Below are positions 1 through 8,528 of a stretch of DNA of 64,000 nt, piece by piece; the first letter of the stretch is position 1, and each line of letters opens with the position of its first letter. The translations under genes were made by a program, and so were the position numbers. The stretch is from JALONH01 sp046329235 (lineage in GTDB: Bacteria; Bacteroidota; Bacteroidia; Cytophagales; Cytophagaceae). The stretch spans positions 1 to 64,000 of the forward strand of contig JAXLVA010000001.1 in NCBI GenBank assembly GCA_046329235.1. Direction: 5' to 3'. Below the pieces are notes generated by a model, which had not been told where the DNA came from, ran no database searches, and worked only from the letters and a program-made list of their open reading frames with translations.

Positions 1-1
1 G

Positions 2-1471
2 TTTACTTTAAATAATATACTTGTTCAGTTGTGTATTGGTGTGCTTTTTGTCGGATGGGTTTATGTGTTAGGTTATTTTTATAATACGCCTTCTGAAAAC
101 GGATTAAATGGATTTGGAGATTTTTCAATGAACTTAAATGCTTGGATGAATCCAGTCTATAATAATGTTAGCTTTTTTGTTTCTTCTCAATATAATTTAG
201 AACAACAATACGAAGGCTTAAACTATTTAGGATTAGGAGTGTGGGGCTTGTATGTAATAACATGGTTTTTGATATGGAAACAATTGTTTAAAAAGGAAAC
301 AAAATGGAATAGTGTATATTTCTTTAGCTGTTTAGTGATAGTATTGATAATTTCTTTGTTTGAGCCAATCACTACTACTGAAATGGTATTTCTATTTTTT
401 ATGATATCAATGTTGCTTGCGATAGGGGTTTCTGTTTTTCATACCCAAAGTGCCGAATTTATTTATTTGTATGTATTGAGCATGTTCATGTTCGTATATG
501 CGTGGTCTAATAAAGTATATTTAGGTAATACGTTGATTTTTGAATATGATATTAGCCCCAATTCACTATGGTCTAATGTATGTCAGAAGTTAAGATGCTC
601 CGGTAGGTTTTACTGGATATCTGCTTATTTCTTTTTAACCTATATTTTATATTATCTATATCATACAATATATTCTAAAAAAATATTGATTGCTGGGATA
701 TTGATTTTATGCGCTTTTCAGTGGGTGGATCTTCATGAACACAAAATTAACATGATTCGAAATAATGCTAAAACCTTTCGAATATCCCCATCCGTTTCTG
801 AAGTGATGAAGGGGGTCAACCAAATTCATTTTTGCGATACTTTTAATATGAATTTGGCCAAAGAAGGTGTGCTGTTAGATAAGAAGTTGAATAATTTTTA
901 CATGGCGCACGATTTAGGTGCAATTTCTAAAGTTAGGTATCAACTGCAGACGGAAGACTTTAACGCTGGTAGATATAAGGACTCTGTTTTATACGTGGTA
1001 AAAGGAATAGAGGCATTCCCATTACATCAAGAAATTATAGCGTGGAATTATCATAGAGAAGCATTGCTTTGGAATAATAAAATAAAATTCCAGGGGCTTC
1101 CTTTATTAACTTTTAAAAAAGATTCATGTTCGATAGAAAAGTGTTTGGATAGTATTCTAAGCTTTAGTCAAATTATTATCTATAAAAATGGAGTAACAAC
1201 TGCAAATCAGAAAAGTATAGATAACGTATTGAAAACCTCTTTGGATACGGATTCAATATATTTTGCATTAGTAGAAAAACAACAGCTGATACTTGAGCAC
1301 AATGAATTGCCTAGGGGGCAAAATTATAGAAATAAACTAGGCCGTTCGATGGTTACATTATCCCGCGAGGGAATTCTTCAAATAGATGGAATTGAATTTG
1401 TTTCTAAAAGTCAAGGTCTTCATCTTTTAACCATAGATAAACGAGGGTTAATCCGTGTCTATCATTGGTGA
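2..1471 (+). CDS. Multi-pass membrane protein, 5'-truncated
   Basis: The reading frame is open to the left edge of the window, so the true start lies outside; the first in-frame start-like codon (TTG at 29) is not convincing. The visible N-terminal part (about residues 1-230) has several hydrophobic helices, including segments near LITWFLIWK-like and ILIAGILILCAF regions, followed by a roughly 240-residue soluble C-terminal part. The motif GFGDFSMNLNAWMNP and a C-terminal stretch with DGIEFV and a GLHLLTID-like strand faintly recall DUF6311-type bacterial membrane proteins, but this is a memory-based resemblance only. It ends 14 bp from the convergent glycosyltransferase gene, so both may relate to cell-surface polysaccharide assembly. 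Function unknown. Confidence 0.7.
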   Translation, partial: FTLNNILVQLCIGVLFVGWVYVLGYFYNTPSENGLNGFGDFSMNLNAWMNPVYNNVSFFVSSQYNLEQQYEGLNYLGLGVWGLYVITWFLIWKQLFKKETKWNSVYFFSCLVIVLIISLFEPITTTEMVFLFFMISMLLAIGVSVFHTQSAEFIYLYVLSMFMFVYAWSNKVYLGNTLIFEYDISPNSLWSNVCQKLRCSGRFYWISAYFFLTYILYYLYHTIYSKKILIAGILILCAFQWVDLHEHKINMIRNNAKTFRISPSVSEVMKGVNQIHFCDTFNMNLAKEGVLLDKKLNNFYMAHDLGAISKVRYQLQTEDFNAGRYKDSVLYVVKGIEAFPLHQEIIAWNYHREALLWNNKIKFQGLPLLTFKKDSCSIEKCLDSILSFSQIIIYKNGVTTANQKSIDNVLKTSLDTDSIYFALVEKQQLILEHNELPRGQNYRNKLGRSMVTLSREGILQIDGIEFVSKSQGLHLLTIDKRGLIRVYHW

Positions 1472-1485
1472 TGTGTGCCTTAGAG

Positions 1486-2889
1486 TTATTTCATTTTTAC
1501 TAAATATACTTCAGCCATTCCAATTTTTGAGGTATATATTATTTCTTTATCAGTAGGTAAAGAAGACCATTCTAAGTTGCCCGGTCTGGAGAATACAGTA
1601 TAATCTACTTTACCATTACAATCACTTTCGCACAAGGTGTGTTTGATAGTAGTAAAATACCCTAGTCGAGCATCATAAAAAGCATGTAACACCGGGAATG
1701 CGGCTTCTATAACTTTCCCTTCCGGGACATTGTTCTCTATATAAGTACAAACATTTTGTTGAGCATGTATTAGATCTCTGCAATTGAAGTCATACTCTGT
1801 GATATGAGTAGTTGGTTTGGGCATAGCCAATTGAATAATGGAACATAATATTATAACATAGAAGGTCGCCATTTCATGTTTTATCGCATTGTACACAATT
1901 AGTAGAATGAATAATATCCCAATCGGATATATCAAAAATAAATATCTATTCATGTGAAAGTTCATTCCTGAATAGATGATAACGCCTATAAATAAAAGAA
2001 TAGAAGGGATAAAAGAATAAAATGATTCCAGTTGAATATGAAATTCTTTAACTTGTTTTAATCTATACAATAGAATAGTAACCGAAATAAAAAGTAGAAA
2101 ACTTACAACAAATCGTCCTTGTTGGAATAATAAATAGTCAATTAAGTCTGAGTCTCGATGCATAATGGAGACGGGCTTGAAAGATAAGAATCCTGTGTGA
2201 TAAGGAAAGAAATACCAGCCATTTTGGATTTTTTGAATGACGATAAAAATAGCAAACAGTATAAATGGTGCTGCATAGTATAAAAACTCAAGTATTAAAT
2301 CTTTATTCCATTTTTTAGTATATACAGATGTTAGAGCGAAAGCTACAGGAAGAATCAATCCTGTTTCTTTGGTGAAGATAGCTAGTGTGGTATAGATGAA
2401 TGTTGCTAAATACTTTTGATTTAAGTAAGAGTTTAACGCTTGAATACAAAATAACCCTAATAGAATTTCCGGTAATATAAAAGAAGATTGTATGTAAAAT
2501 ATGGGTTGGACCCAAAGCAGTAGTATGCCTGCTAATGCCAATGTAGAAGATGAAAATCGTTTTAAAAGAATATAACCTGACCAAGTAAACAAAAAGCTTA
2601 TTAAGAGTGCAAATAGATGACCTATGAAAACACTGGTCCCAAATACTTTATAAATAAGCCCAAAAATGAACATGAATAAAAGTGGATGCCCTCTCGATAA
2701 CTCCGGAGGCATGGAGTTGGGTAAGATGGATAAGCCGTGATCAGTTAAGTAAAGTGAGGCTTGTGTGTAAACTCCTATCTCATCCCAAAAATAAGGCAAG
2801 AACAAATCATCCCATTTGAGAAAAAAAATAACTATAAAGAAAAGGAATAAAATTTTATACTCGTGTTTGTTAATCCAAGTTTGAATCAT
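1486..2889 (-). CDS. GT-C type integral membrane glycosyltransferase (ArnT/PMT-like)
   Basis: A 467-residue polytopic protein. The N-terminus has one helix followed by the acidic motif FWDEIG at about residues 34-39 in the first external loop, which is the usual position of the catalytic Asp of GT-C enzymes using polyprenyl-linked sugars. RGHPLLF and a conserved TKETG motif after the middle helices are also typical of the PMT_2/ArnT group. About ten further hydrophobic segments follow and a short extracytoplasmic C-terminal domain with several Cys. It is the last gene of a minus-strand set beginning with rlmN, 8 bp after a lipoprotein gene. The substrate cannot be deduced. Confidence 0.8.
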   Translation of the reverse strand: MIQTWINKHEYKILFLFFIVIFFLKWDDLFLPYFWDEIGVYTQASLYLTDHGLSILPNSMPPELSRGHPLLFMFIFGLIYKVFGTSVFIGHLFALLISFLFTWSGYILLKRFSSSTLALAGILLLWVQPIFYIQSSFILPEILLGLFCIQALNSYLNQKYLATFIYTTLAIFTKETGLILPVAFALTSVYTKKWNKDLILEFLYYAAPFILFAIFIVIQKIQNGWYFFPYHTGFLSFKPVSIMHRDSDLIDYLLFQQGRFVVSFLLFISVTILLYRLKQVKEFHIQLESFYSFIPSILLFIGVIIYSGMNFHMNRYLFLIYPIGILFILLIVYNAIKHEMATFYVIILCSIIQLAMPKPTTHITEYDFNCRDLIHAQQNVCTYIENNVPEGKVIEAAFPVLHAFYDARLGYFTTIKHTLCESDCNGKVDYTVFSRPGNLEWSSLPTDKEIIYTSKIGMAEVYLVKMK

Positions 2890-2897
2890 TCTTTCTA

Positions 2898-3455
2898 CTA
2901 TATGTTACTAGGTGATTTCTTAATAATGATGTTTAGATCATTTACTTTACTGTTTCCAATCTCTTTCATTTCAATAGAAATGCCAGCTGCTGGGCTTGCT
3001 AATTTATTTGACTCCCAACTGGATCCTGTTTTACGAACATAAAAATCTTGAATCGATTTCGCATAGTCGCTTCTTTTAGCCGCACTTTTACAATAGATGT
3101 ATATATCGATAGAAGAAACAATCCCGGCTTTGTCAAACACATAGGTGAAGTCGCCCGACTCTACTCCATCAATATCTAAAGAATAAGTAATAGAATCAGG
3201 AGTAGTTTCAATTAATTCAGCTTCGAGTTCTACGATGGAGGATTTTGTGTTTCCAATATTGACATTTCGAAACGTTGCGCTATCATTTACCCACAGACGT
3301 TGAATAGTTGCCGGGTATTGCACAAAGTAGGAACTATCAGTTATGATGCGTAAGGAATCAGGGAAGCCAATTTTGTTGCTTTCACTACCGGAGTCATCAC
3401 ATCCGCTTAACAATAAAATTGTTCCTATGAACAGTGCAAAATATCTCTTAGTCAT
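2898..3455 (-). CDS. Hypothetical lipoprotein
   Basis: A 185-residue protein with a lipoprotein signal peptide: Lys-Arg near the N-terminus, a hydrophobic core and the lipobox LLSGC with Cys19 as the predicted lipidated residue, followed by an Asp-Ser rich linker that would favour outer-membrane sorting. The rest is predicted beta-rich and I recognise no domain. It lies 1 bp after rlmN and 8 bp before the GT-C gene, so it is probably cotranscribed with both. No function can be assigned. Confidence 0.75.
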   Translation of the reverse strand: MTKRYFALFIGTILLLSGCDDSGSESNKIGFPDSLRIITDSSYFVQYPATIQRLWVNDSATFRNVNIGNTKSSIVELEAELIETTPDSITYSLDIDGVESGDFTYVFDKAGIVSSIDIYIYCKSAAKRSDYAKSIQDFYVRKTGSSWESNKLASPAAGISIEMKEIGNSKVNDLNIIIKKSPSNI

Positions 3456-3456
3456 A

Positions 3457-4518
3457 TTAGTTTTTATTTTCTTTGATAGCTAATTGTCCGCAAGCAGCAT
3501 CGATGTCTTTTCCTCTACTACGACGAATGTTCACTATTATTTTTTTACTTTCAAGTATTCGTTTAAACTTTTCCAATCGATCTTCTGATGTATTCAAATA
3601 ATCAGATTCTTTAATTGGATTATATTCGATGATATTGATTTTACATGGAATGTTTTTAGCAAACTGAGCTAATTCCAATGCATCACTCTCTCCATCATTA
3701 AAATCTCTGAATACGATGTATTCAAAAGTAATCGGATTTTTGGTTTTAGAGTAAAAGTATTGAAGAGATTCTTTTAATACCGGTAAACTATTGGTTTCGT
3801 TAATAGGCATGATTTGATTACGCTTCACATCATTTGCTGCGTGAAGGGATAAAGCAAGTCTGAATTTTACTTCGTCATCGCCCAACTTTTTTATCATCTT
3901 AGCTATACCGGCAGTGGATAGTGTAATACGTTTAGTTGACATGTGTAGTCCTTCTTCCGAAGTGACACGGTCTATACCTTTTAAAACGTTCGAATAATTC
4001 AATAATGGTTCACCCATGCCCATTAACACGATGTTGGATAAAGGTAAATTATAGTATCGTTCAGCAGCTTCTTTAATAGTTACTACTTGATCATAAATTT
4101 CATAAGGTTCCAAGTTGCGCTTACGGTCCATATAACCTGTAGCACAAAATTTACAAGTCAGCGAACATCCAACTTGGGAAGAAATACAAGCTGTCATTCG
4201 TTCATCTGCCGGTATCAATACTCCTTCAATTAGATTCCCATCGGCAAGGCGAAATCCGAACTTGACGGTTCCGTCATTACTTACTTGCTCTTGAGCAATA
4301 GTCAATCGCTTGAAAGTAAAGTCTTCGGCAAGTTTTTCACGAGTAGCTTTGGAAAGATTACTCATGGATTCGAAATCCTGAACTGAGCGTTTCCAAATCC
4401 ATTCATAGGTTTGTTTTGCTCGAAAAGCCTTTTCGCCTATGGATTGGAAATAGGAAGTCAAGTCGCTTAGGCTTAACTCTCTGATATCCTTTTTGTTGGT
4501 AATTACTTCGGTGCTCAT
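3457..4518 (-). CDS. rlmN: Dual-specificity 23S rRNA/tRNA (adenine-C2) methyltransferase RlmN
   Basis: A radical SAM enzyme that methylates C2 of A2503 in 23S rRNA and A37 in some tRNAs. The iron-sulfur cluster motif C-x3-C-x2-C is at Cys118, Cys122 and Cys125, the GMGEPLLNY motif for SAM binding follows, and the methyl-carrying Cys is Cys343 in the C-terminal motif DAACGQLA. Length 353 is normal for the family. It is the first gene of the minus-strand set and is divergent from an outer-membrane protein gene, with 133 bp between them. Confidence 0.96.
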   Translation of the reverse strand: MSTEVITNKKDIRELSLSDLTSYFQSIGEKAFRAKQTYEWIWKRSVQDFESMSNLSKATREKLAEDFTFKRLTIAQEQVSNDGTVKFGFRLADGNLIEGVLIPADERMTACISSQVGCSLTCKFCATGYMDRKRNLEPYEIYDQVVTIKEAAERYYNLPLSNIVLMGMGEPLLNYSNVLKGIDRVTSEEGLHMSTKRITLSTAGIAKMIKKLGDDEVKFRLALSLHAANDVKRNQIMPINETNSLPVLKESLQYFYSKTKNPITFEYIVFRDFNDGESDALELAQFAKNIPCKINIIEYNPIKESDYLNTSEDRLEKFKRILESKKIIVNIRRSRGKDIDAACGQLAIKENKN

Positions 4519-4620
4519 CTTAATACAAAAATACGGAAAGCATTTCAGAATTTAACGGATTAAGTTTTAATTCTATCGAAATAGACATTGGATTTAATTT
4601 ATTTTCAGTAGGATATTATT

Positions 4621-4628
4621 TAAATTTG
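4621..4628 (+). promoter_or_regulatory. Bacteroidota-type -7 element before the OMP gene
   Basis: TAAATTTG fits the TAnnTTTG consensus and lies 23 bp before the start codon at 4652. I do not see a TTG at the usual -33 distance, so the assignment rests on one half-element. Confidence 0.4.
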
Positions 4629-4651
4629 GAGTTCAGAATTACTAACCCCAA

Positions 4652-5434
4652 ATGAAAAAACAACTTTTACTTATCTGTATTTTCCTAAGTTCTGTTATTG
4701 TTGTAAATGCTCAATTTGAATTAAATGCTTTTGGAATAGCACAGAATACTATCATCCGTAATACTGAATTGGATGAAAATGTTCTTCAAAATAAATTTAC
4801 TTTATCCTCTTCTGCAGGTCTGCGTGGTATGTATTTTACCAAAGGAGGATTTGGTTTTGGAGGATGTGTAATGTATACCGCGCATAATCAAAAATTCATA
4901 GCTAATAATCCGGCTGCTGATACTACTATATATAAGGGTAAGCGCAGATTAGATTATATACGTATTGCGGCATTAGCTGCTTATAAAGTTACTATGAATG
5001 ATCAGTTTAGCTGGCATGTATTCGGCGGGCCTCAAATTGCTTTATTAATCAAAGGCGATGGTGCTATTCCTGTGTATACTTACGATCATAATACGAATTA
5101 TTTTTATTTTGATGTACCTGTTGCTACTAGTAAATACTACAATCCCTATGCGATTGAGGTTGTTGGAGGTATCGGTTTTGACTACTTGTTTAACAGAAAT
5201 TTGGGAATAAATGCCGGGTTCCGCGTTGATTATGGAATGACAGGTATTGAAAATAAATCTTACTACAACAAGATGGTATATGATAGTAGGAATGCAGATA
5301 ATCAAGTAGAAAAAGTAGCACTTACTACTGTAGGTATTTATTATGGCCTTACTTATAAATTTGGTAGCACTCATTTATCTGCACCATCTCAAAAATTTGG
5401 TAAAAAGAAAAGCTTCTCTAAAGGACGTAGATAA
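4652..5434 (+). CDS. Outer-membrane beta-barrel protein (porin-like)
   Basis: A 260-residue protein with a cleavable signal peptide (MKKQLLLICIFLSSVIVVNAQ, cleavage after NA) and then alternating amphipathic strands rich in Tyr, Phe and Gly, including FGGGVMYT-like and GFRVDYGMTG strands, typical of the small PorT/OMP_b-brl barrels of Bacteroidota. The barrel appears to end near residue 240, leaving a basic tail (KKKSFSKGRR) that is odd for a barrel C-terminus and would face the periplasm. Monocistronic, with an intrinsic terminator 24 bp downstream. Confidence 0.75.
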   Translation: MKKQLLLICIFLSSVIVVNAQFELNAFGIAQNTIIRNTELDENVLQNKFTLSSSAGLRGMYFTKGGFGFGGCVMYTAHNQKFIANNPAADTTIYKGKRRLDYIRIAALAAYKVTMNDQFSWHVFGGPQIALLIKGDGAIPVYTYDHNTNYFYFDVPVATSKYYNPYAIEVVGGIGFDYLFNRNLGINAGFRVDYGMTGIENKSYYNKMVYDSRNADNQVEKVALTTVGIYYGLTYKFGSTHLSAPSQKFGKKKSFSKGRR

Positions 5435-5457
5435 TTCTATAAAAAAAGTAAATTGAC

Positions 5458-5486
5458 AAAAGGAGTGTAAAACACTCCTTTTTTTA
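5458..5486 (+). terminator. Intrinsic terminator after OMP gene
   Basis: Perfect hairpin AAAGGAGTGT / ACACTCCTTT with a 3-nt loop followed by a run of T. It separates the OMP gene from clpB. Confidence 0.85.
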
Positions 5487-5496
5487 TATCTATACT

Positions 5497-5578
5497 GGAC
5501 ATTTTGTCTTTTAGCGGTGGTTTTTAGGTTGTTTTTAAGTCATTTTGTCTCTTTTTTGAATATGGTTAATCTTTTGAA
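5497..5578 (+). promoter_or_regulatory. clpB upstream region: two GACATTTTGTC-like boxes and a weak sigma-54-like element
   Basis: GGACATTTTGTC at 5497-5508 and a second copy GTCATTTTGTC at 5539-5549 lie 42 bp apart. Downstream, TATGG at 5561-5565 is followed after ten bases by a TTTTGA stretch (G at 5576), which has the GG-N10-G spacing of a -24/-12 promoter but lacks the consensus C residues. Similar GGACA/TGTCC words precede dnaK, which argues for shared control of the two chaperone genes. Confidence 0.45.
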
Positions 5579-5607
5579 TAAACGAGCACAGGAGGTTCAA
5601 AAAAAAT

Positions 5608-8226
5608 ATGAATTTCAATAACTATACAGTCAAAGCACAAGAAGTCATCCAGAAGGCTATGGAAATAGCTTCCGGAAACGGTCAACAGGCCATAGAAACG
5701 GGTCACATTCTGAAAGGAATTTCGGACACGGATGAAAGCGTGTTGTCCTTTTTAATTAAAAAACTAGCGATTAACAAAGTAGTGTTTCAGCAAAAGCTGG
5801 ACGAGCTTGTTGATTCGTATGGTAAGGTAAGTGGCGGAAGTCCTTACTTGTCCAATGATGCTACACAAGCATTAAATCAAGCTAAAAATTTACTTACCAA
5901 ATTCGGTGATGAATATGTAACCGTAGAGCATTTATTATTAGCCTTACTTCAAGGAAAAGATAAGACTGCTCAATTATTAAAAGATGTAGGTTTTGTAGAG
6001 AAAGGTTTAGTAGCTGCTATCCAAGAATTACGCGGCGGTACTAAAGTAACCGATCAACATGCTGAAGGTAAATACCGCTCTTTAGAGAAGTATTCTAAAA
6101 ACTTAAACTTATTAGCTAGAGCCGGTAAGATTGATCCGGTGATAGGAAGAGATGAAGAGATACGAAGAGTCTTACAAATCTTATCTCGTCGTTCTAAGAA
6201 CAATCCTATCTTATTAGGCGAACCCGGTGTAGGTAAAACAGCGATCGTTGAAGGTTTAGCTCAACGTATTGTATCCGGAGATGTGCCGGCAACTCTAAAG
6301 ACCAAACAAATCGTGTCGTTAGACATGGGGCTTTTAGTAGCGGGTGCGAAATATAAAGGTGAGTTTGAAGAACGATTAAAATCGGTTATCAAAGAAGTAG
6401 TGGATTCAGAAGGAGAGATTATCTTATTCATTGATGAGATTCACACCTTGATTGGTGCCGGTGGTGGTGGCGAAGGTGCCATGGATGCAGCTAACTTGTT
6501 AAAGCCTGCTTTAGCACGTGGTGAGTTACATACCATAGGTGCCACTACGTTGAAAGAATATCAAAAGTATGTAGAAAAAGATAAAGCGTTAGAACGTCGT
6601 TTTCAAGCAGTCATGGTGGATGAGCCGGATACGCAAGATGCGATTTCTATTCTACGTGGTATCAAAGATAAATATGAATTACACCACGGTGTAAGAATTA
6701 AAGATGATGCCATCATCGCATCGGTTGAACTTTCACAACGTTACATCTCTGATCGTTTCTTGCCGGATAAGGCTATTGATTTGATGGATGAAGCGGCAGC
6801 GAAATTACGCTTAGAGATTGACTCCATGCCGGAAGAATTGGATGAAGTCTTGCGTAAAATCATGCAATTGGAGATTGAGCGTGAAGCTATTCGTCGTGAA
6901 AACGATAAAGACAAAGAAGCTAGTCTTTCCAAAGAGATTGCTAATTTGAATGAAGAAAAAAATGCGCTTACCGCAAAGTGGCAATCAGAGAAGAGTATCA
7001 TTGATGCGATTAAAAAGAACAAAGCCGATATTGAAAAATATAAGCAGGAAGCGGATCAAGCCGAACGTAATGGTGATTATGGTAAAGTAGCCGAGTTACG
7101 TTATGGTAAAATCAAAGAAGCAGAAAGCCAATCAGAAGCCTTGAATAAACAGTTTCAAGAACTGCAAGGAGAGAAAGGTTCTATGCTGAAAGAAGAAGTA
7201 ACGCCGGAAGATATTGCCGAAGTTGTAGCGAAGTGGACCGGAATACCTGTATCTAAAATGCTTCAAAGTGATCGTGAGAAATTACTTCACTTGGAAGATG
7301 AATTAGGTAAACGTGTAGCAGGACAAGAAGAAGCTATACAAGCGATATCGGATGCGGTGCGTAGAAGTAGAGCCGGATTACAAGATCCTAAGCGTCCAAT
7401 TGGTTCCTTTATCTTCCTTGGTACTACCGGGGTGGGTAAAACGGAGTTGGCAAAAGCTTTAGCGGAATTCTTATTCAACGATGAGAATGCGATGGTCCGC
7501 ATTGATATGTCGGAGTTTCAAGAGCGTCATGCAGTAAGCCGCTTGATTGGGGCGCCTCCGGGATATGTTGGGTTTGAAGATGGCGGACAATTAACAGAAG
7601 CCGTTCGTCGTAAACCTTACTCTGTTGTCTTGTTGGATGAGATTGAAAAAGCACATCCGGATGTATTTAACATCTTATTACAAGTGTTAGATGATGGTCG
7701 ATTAACGGATAATAAAGGTCGTGTAGCGAACTTTAAAAACACCATCATCATCATGACCTCTAACGCCGGTGCGAATATCATTCAAGAAAACTTTGCTAAG
7801 ATGGATGTCTTTAACAAAGATGAAATCATCGAAGAAACGAAGTTGGAAGTAATGCAGCATTTACGCGCGCACATTCGTCCGGAGTTCTTAAACCGTATCG
7901 ACGAAGTGATCATGTTCCAACCGTTAGGCAAAGAACAAATACGTTCTATCGTTAATATTCAGTTCAAACAAATTCAAGATCGTTTGGAACAAACCGGAAT
8001 TAAGATAGAAGCAACCACTGCAGTGTTAGATAAGCTAGGAGAGTTAGGATACGATCCTCAGTTTGGTGCGCGTCCGTTGAAACGTGTGATTCAAAAAGAA
8101 TTATTGAACAGTTTGTCCAAAGAGATTCTTGCCGGTCATATTAAGAAAGACGCCATCATAGGAGTGGAGTTGGACGATGAAGGAAACTTCAAGTTCATCA
8201 ACTTAGATCAAATAGTTTTACATTAA
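5608..8226 (+). CDS. clpB: ATP-dependent chaperone (disaggregase) ClpB
   Basis: Hexameric AAA+ disaggregase that works with DnaK/DnaJ/GrpE. Clp-N repeats occupy about residues 1-145; the first AAA+ module has Walker A GEPGVGKT at 204-211; a long coiled-coil middle domain rich in Glu/Lys/Gln spans roughly 405-530, which separates ClpB from ClpA/ClpC; the second AAA+ module has Walker A GTTGVGKT at about 605-612; the C-terminal D2-small domain carries the FGARPLKR motif. Length 872 is normal. The start is preceded by an AGGAGG-like ribosome binding site (CAGGAGG at 5589-5595), unusual in this window, and translation is probably strong. Upstream boxes resemble those of dnaK. Confidence 0.97.
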   Translation: MNFNNYTVKAQEVIQKAMEIASGNGQQAIETGHILKGISDTDESVLSFLIKKLAINKVVFQQKLDELVDSYGKVSGGSPYLSNDATQALNQAKNLLTKFGDEYVTVEHLLLALLQGKDKTAQLLKDVGFVEKGLVAAIQELRGGTKVTDQHAEGKYRSLEKYSKNLNLLARAGKIDPVIGRDEEIRRVLQILSRRSKNNPILLGEPGVGKTAIVEGLAQRIVSGDVPATLKTKQIVSLDMGLLVAGAKYKGEFEERLKSVIKEVVDSEGEIILFIDEIHTLIGAGGGGEGAMDAANLLKPALARGELHTIGATTLKEYQKYVEKDKALERRFQAVMVDEPDTQDAISILRGIKDKYELHHGVRIKDDAIIASVELSQRYISDRFLPDKAIDLMDEAAAKLRLEIDSMPEELDEVLRKIMQLEIEREAIRRENDKDKEASLSKEIANLNEEKNALTAKWQSEKSIIDAIKKNKADIEKYKQEADQAERNGDYGKVAELRYGKIKEAESQSEALNKQFQELQGEKGSMLKEEVTPEDIAEVVAKWTGIPVSKMLQSDREKLLHLEDELGKRVAGQEEAIQAISDAVRRSRAGLQDPKRPIGSFIFLGTTGVGKTELAKALAEFLFNDENAMVRIDMSEFQERHAVSRLIGAPPGYVGFEDGGQLTEAVRRKPYSVVLLDEIEKAHPDVFNILLQVLDDGRLTDNKGRVANFKNTIIIMTSNAGANIIQENFAKMDVFNKDEIIEETKLEVMQHLRAHIRPEFLNRIDEVIMFQPLGKEQIRSIVNIQFKQIQDRLEQTGIKIEATTAVLDKLGELGYDPQFGARPLKRVIQKELLNSLSKEILAGHIKKDAIIGVELDDEGNFKFINLDQIVLH

Positions 8227-8237
8227 ATAAAATGCGG

Positions 8238-8268
8238 AGAGCCTCGATTATTCGGGGCTCTTTTTTTT
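8238..8268 (+). terminator. Intrinsic terminator after clpB
   Basis: AGAGCC / GGCTCT stem containing the GCCTCGA word shared by three other terminators in the window, followed by eight T. Confidence 0.8.
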
Positions 8269-8379
8269 GTTACTCTTCGAAAAGGCTTGGTGGTGTGATA
8301 TGTTTGCCAAGTTTATTTTTTAACTTACACTTTATTCGAATTTTCAAAGCCAATGTCATTTGGTTAAGACTATTTAAAT

Positions 8380-8470
8380 CCCACGGTTAAAACCGTGGGC
8401 TGCCTAAACGCAAAGAATTGACTTTAATGCTAGAGTTAGGCGATAGATAGCCCACCATTTTAATGGTGGG
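8380..8470 (+). repeat. 91-bp two-hairpin intergenic repeat (REPIN-like), copy A
   Basis: Begins with the 20-bp palindrome CCCACGGTTAAAACCGTGGG (8380-8399) and ends with the palindrome CCCACCATTTTAATGGTGGG (8451-8470), joined by a 51-bp spacer. An inverted copy of exactly the same length lies at 52351-52441. The 8227-8528 gap holds only this element, the clpB terminator and the antiporter promoter region; I see no gene in it. Confidence 0.85.
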
Positions 8471-8528
8471 ATTTATTAAATAAAAACTTTCTTAACTAAA
8501 GGATACAGATTTTCAAATCTCATAGTAT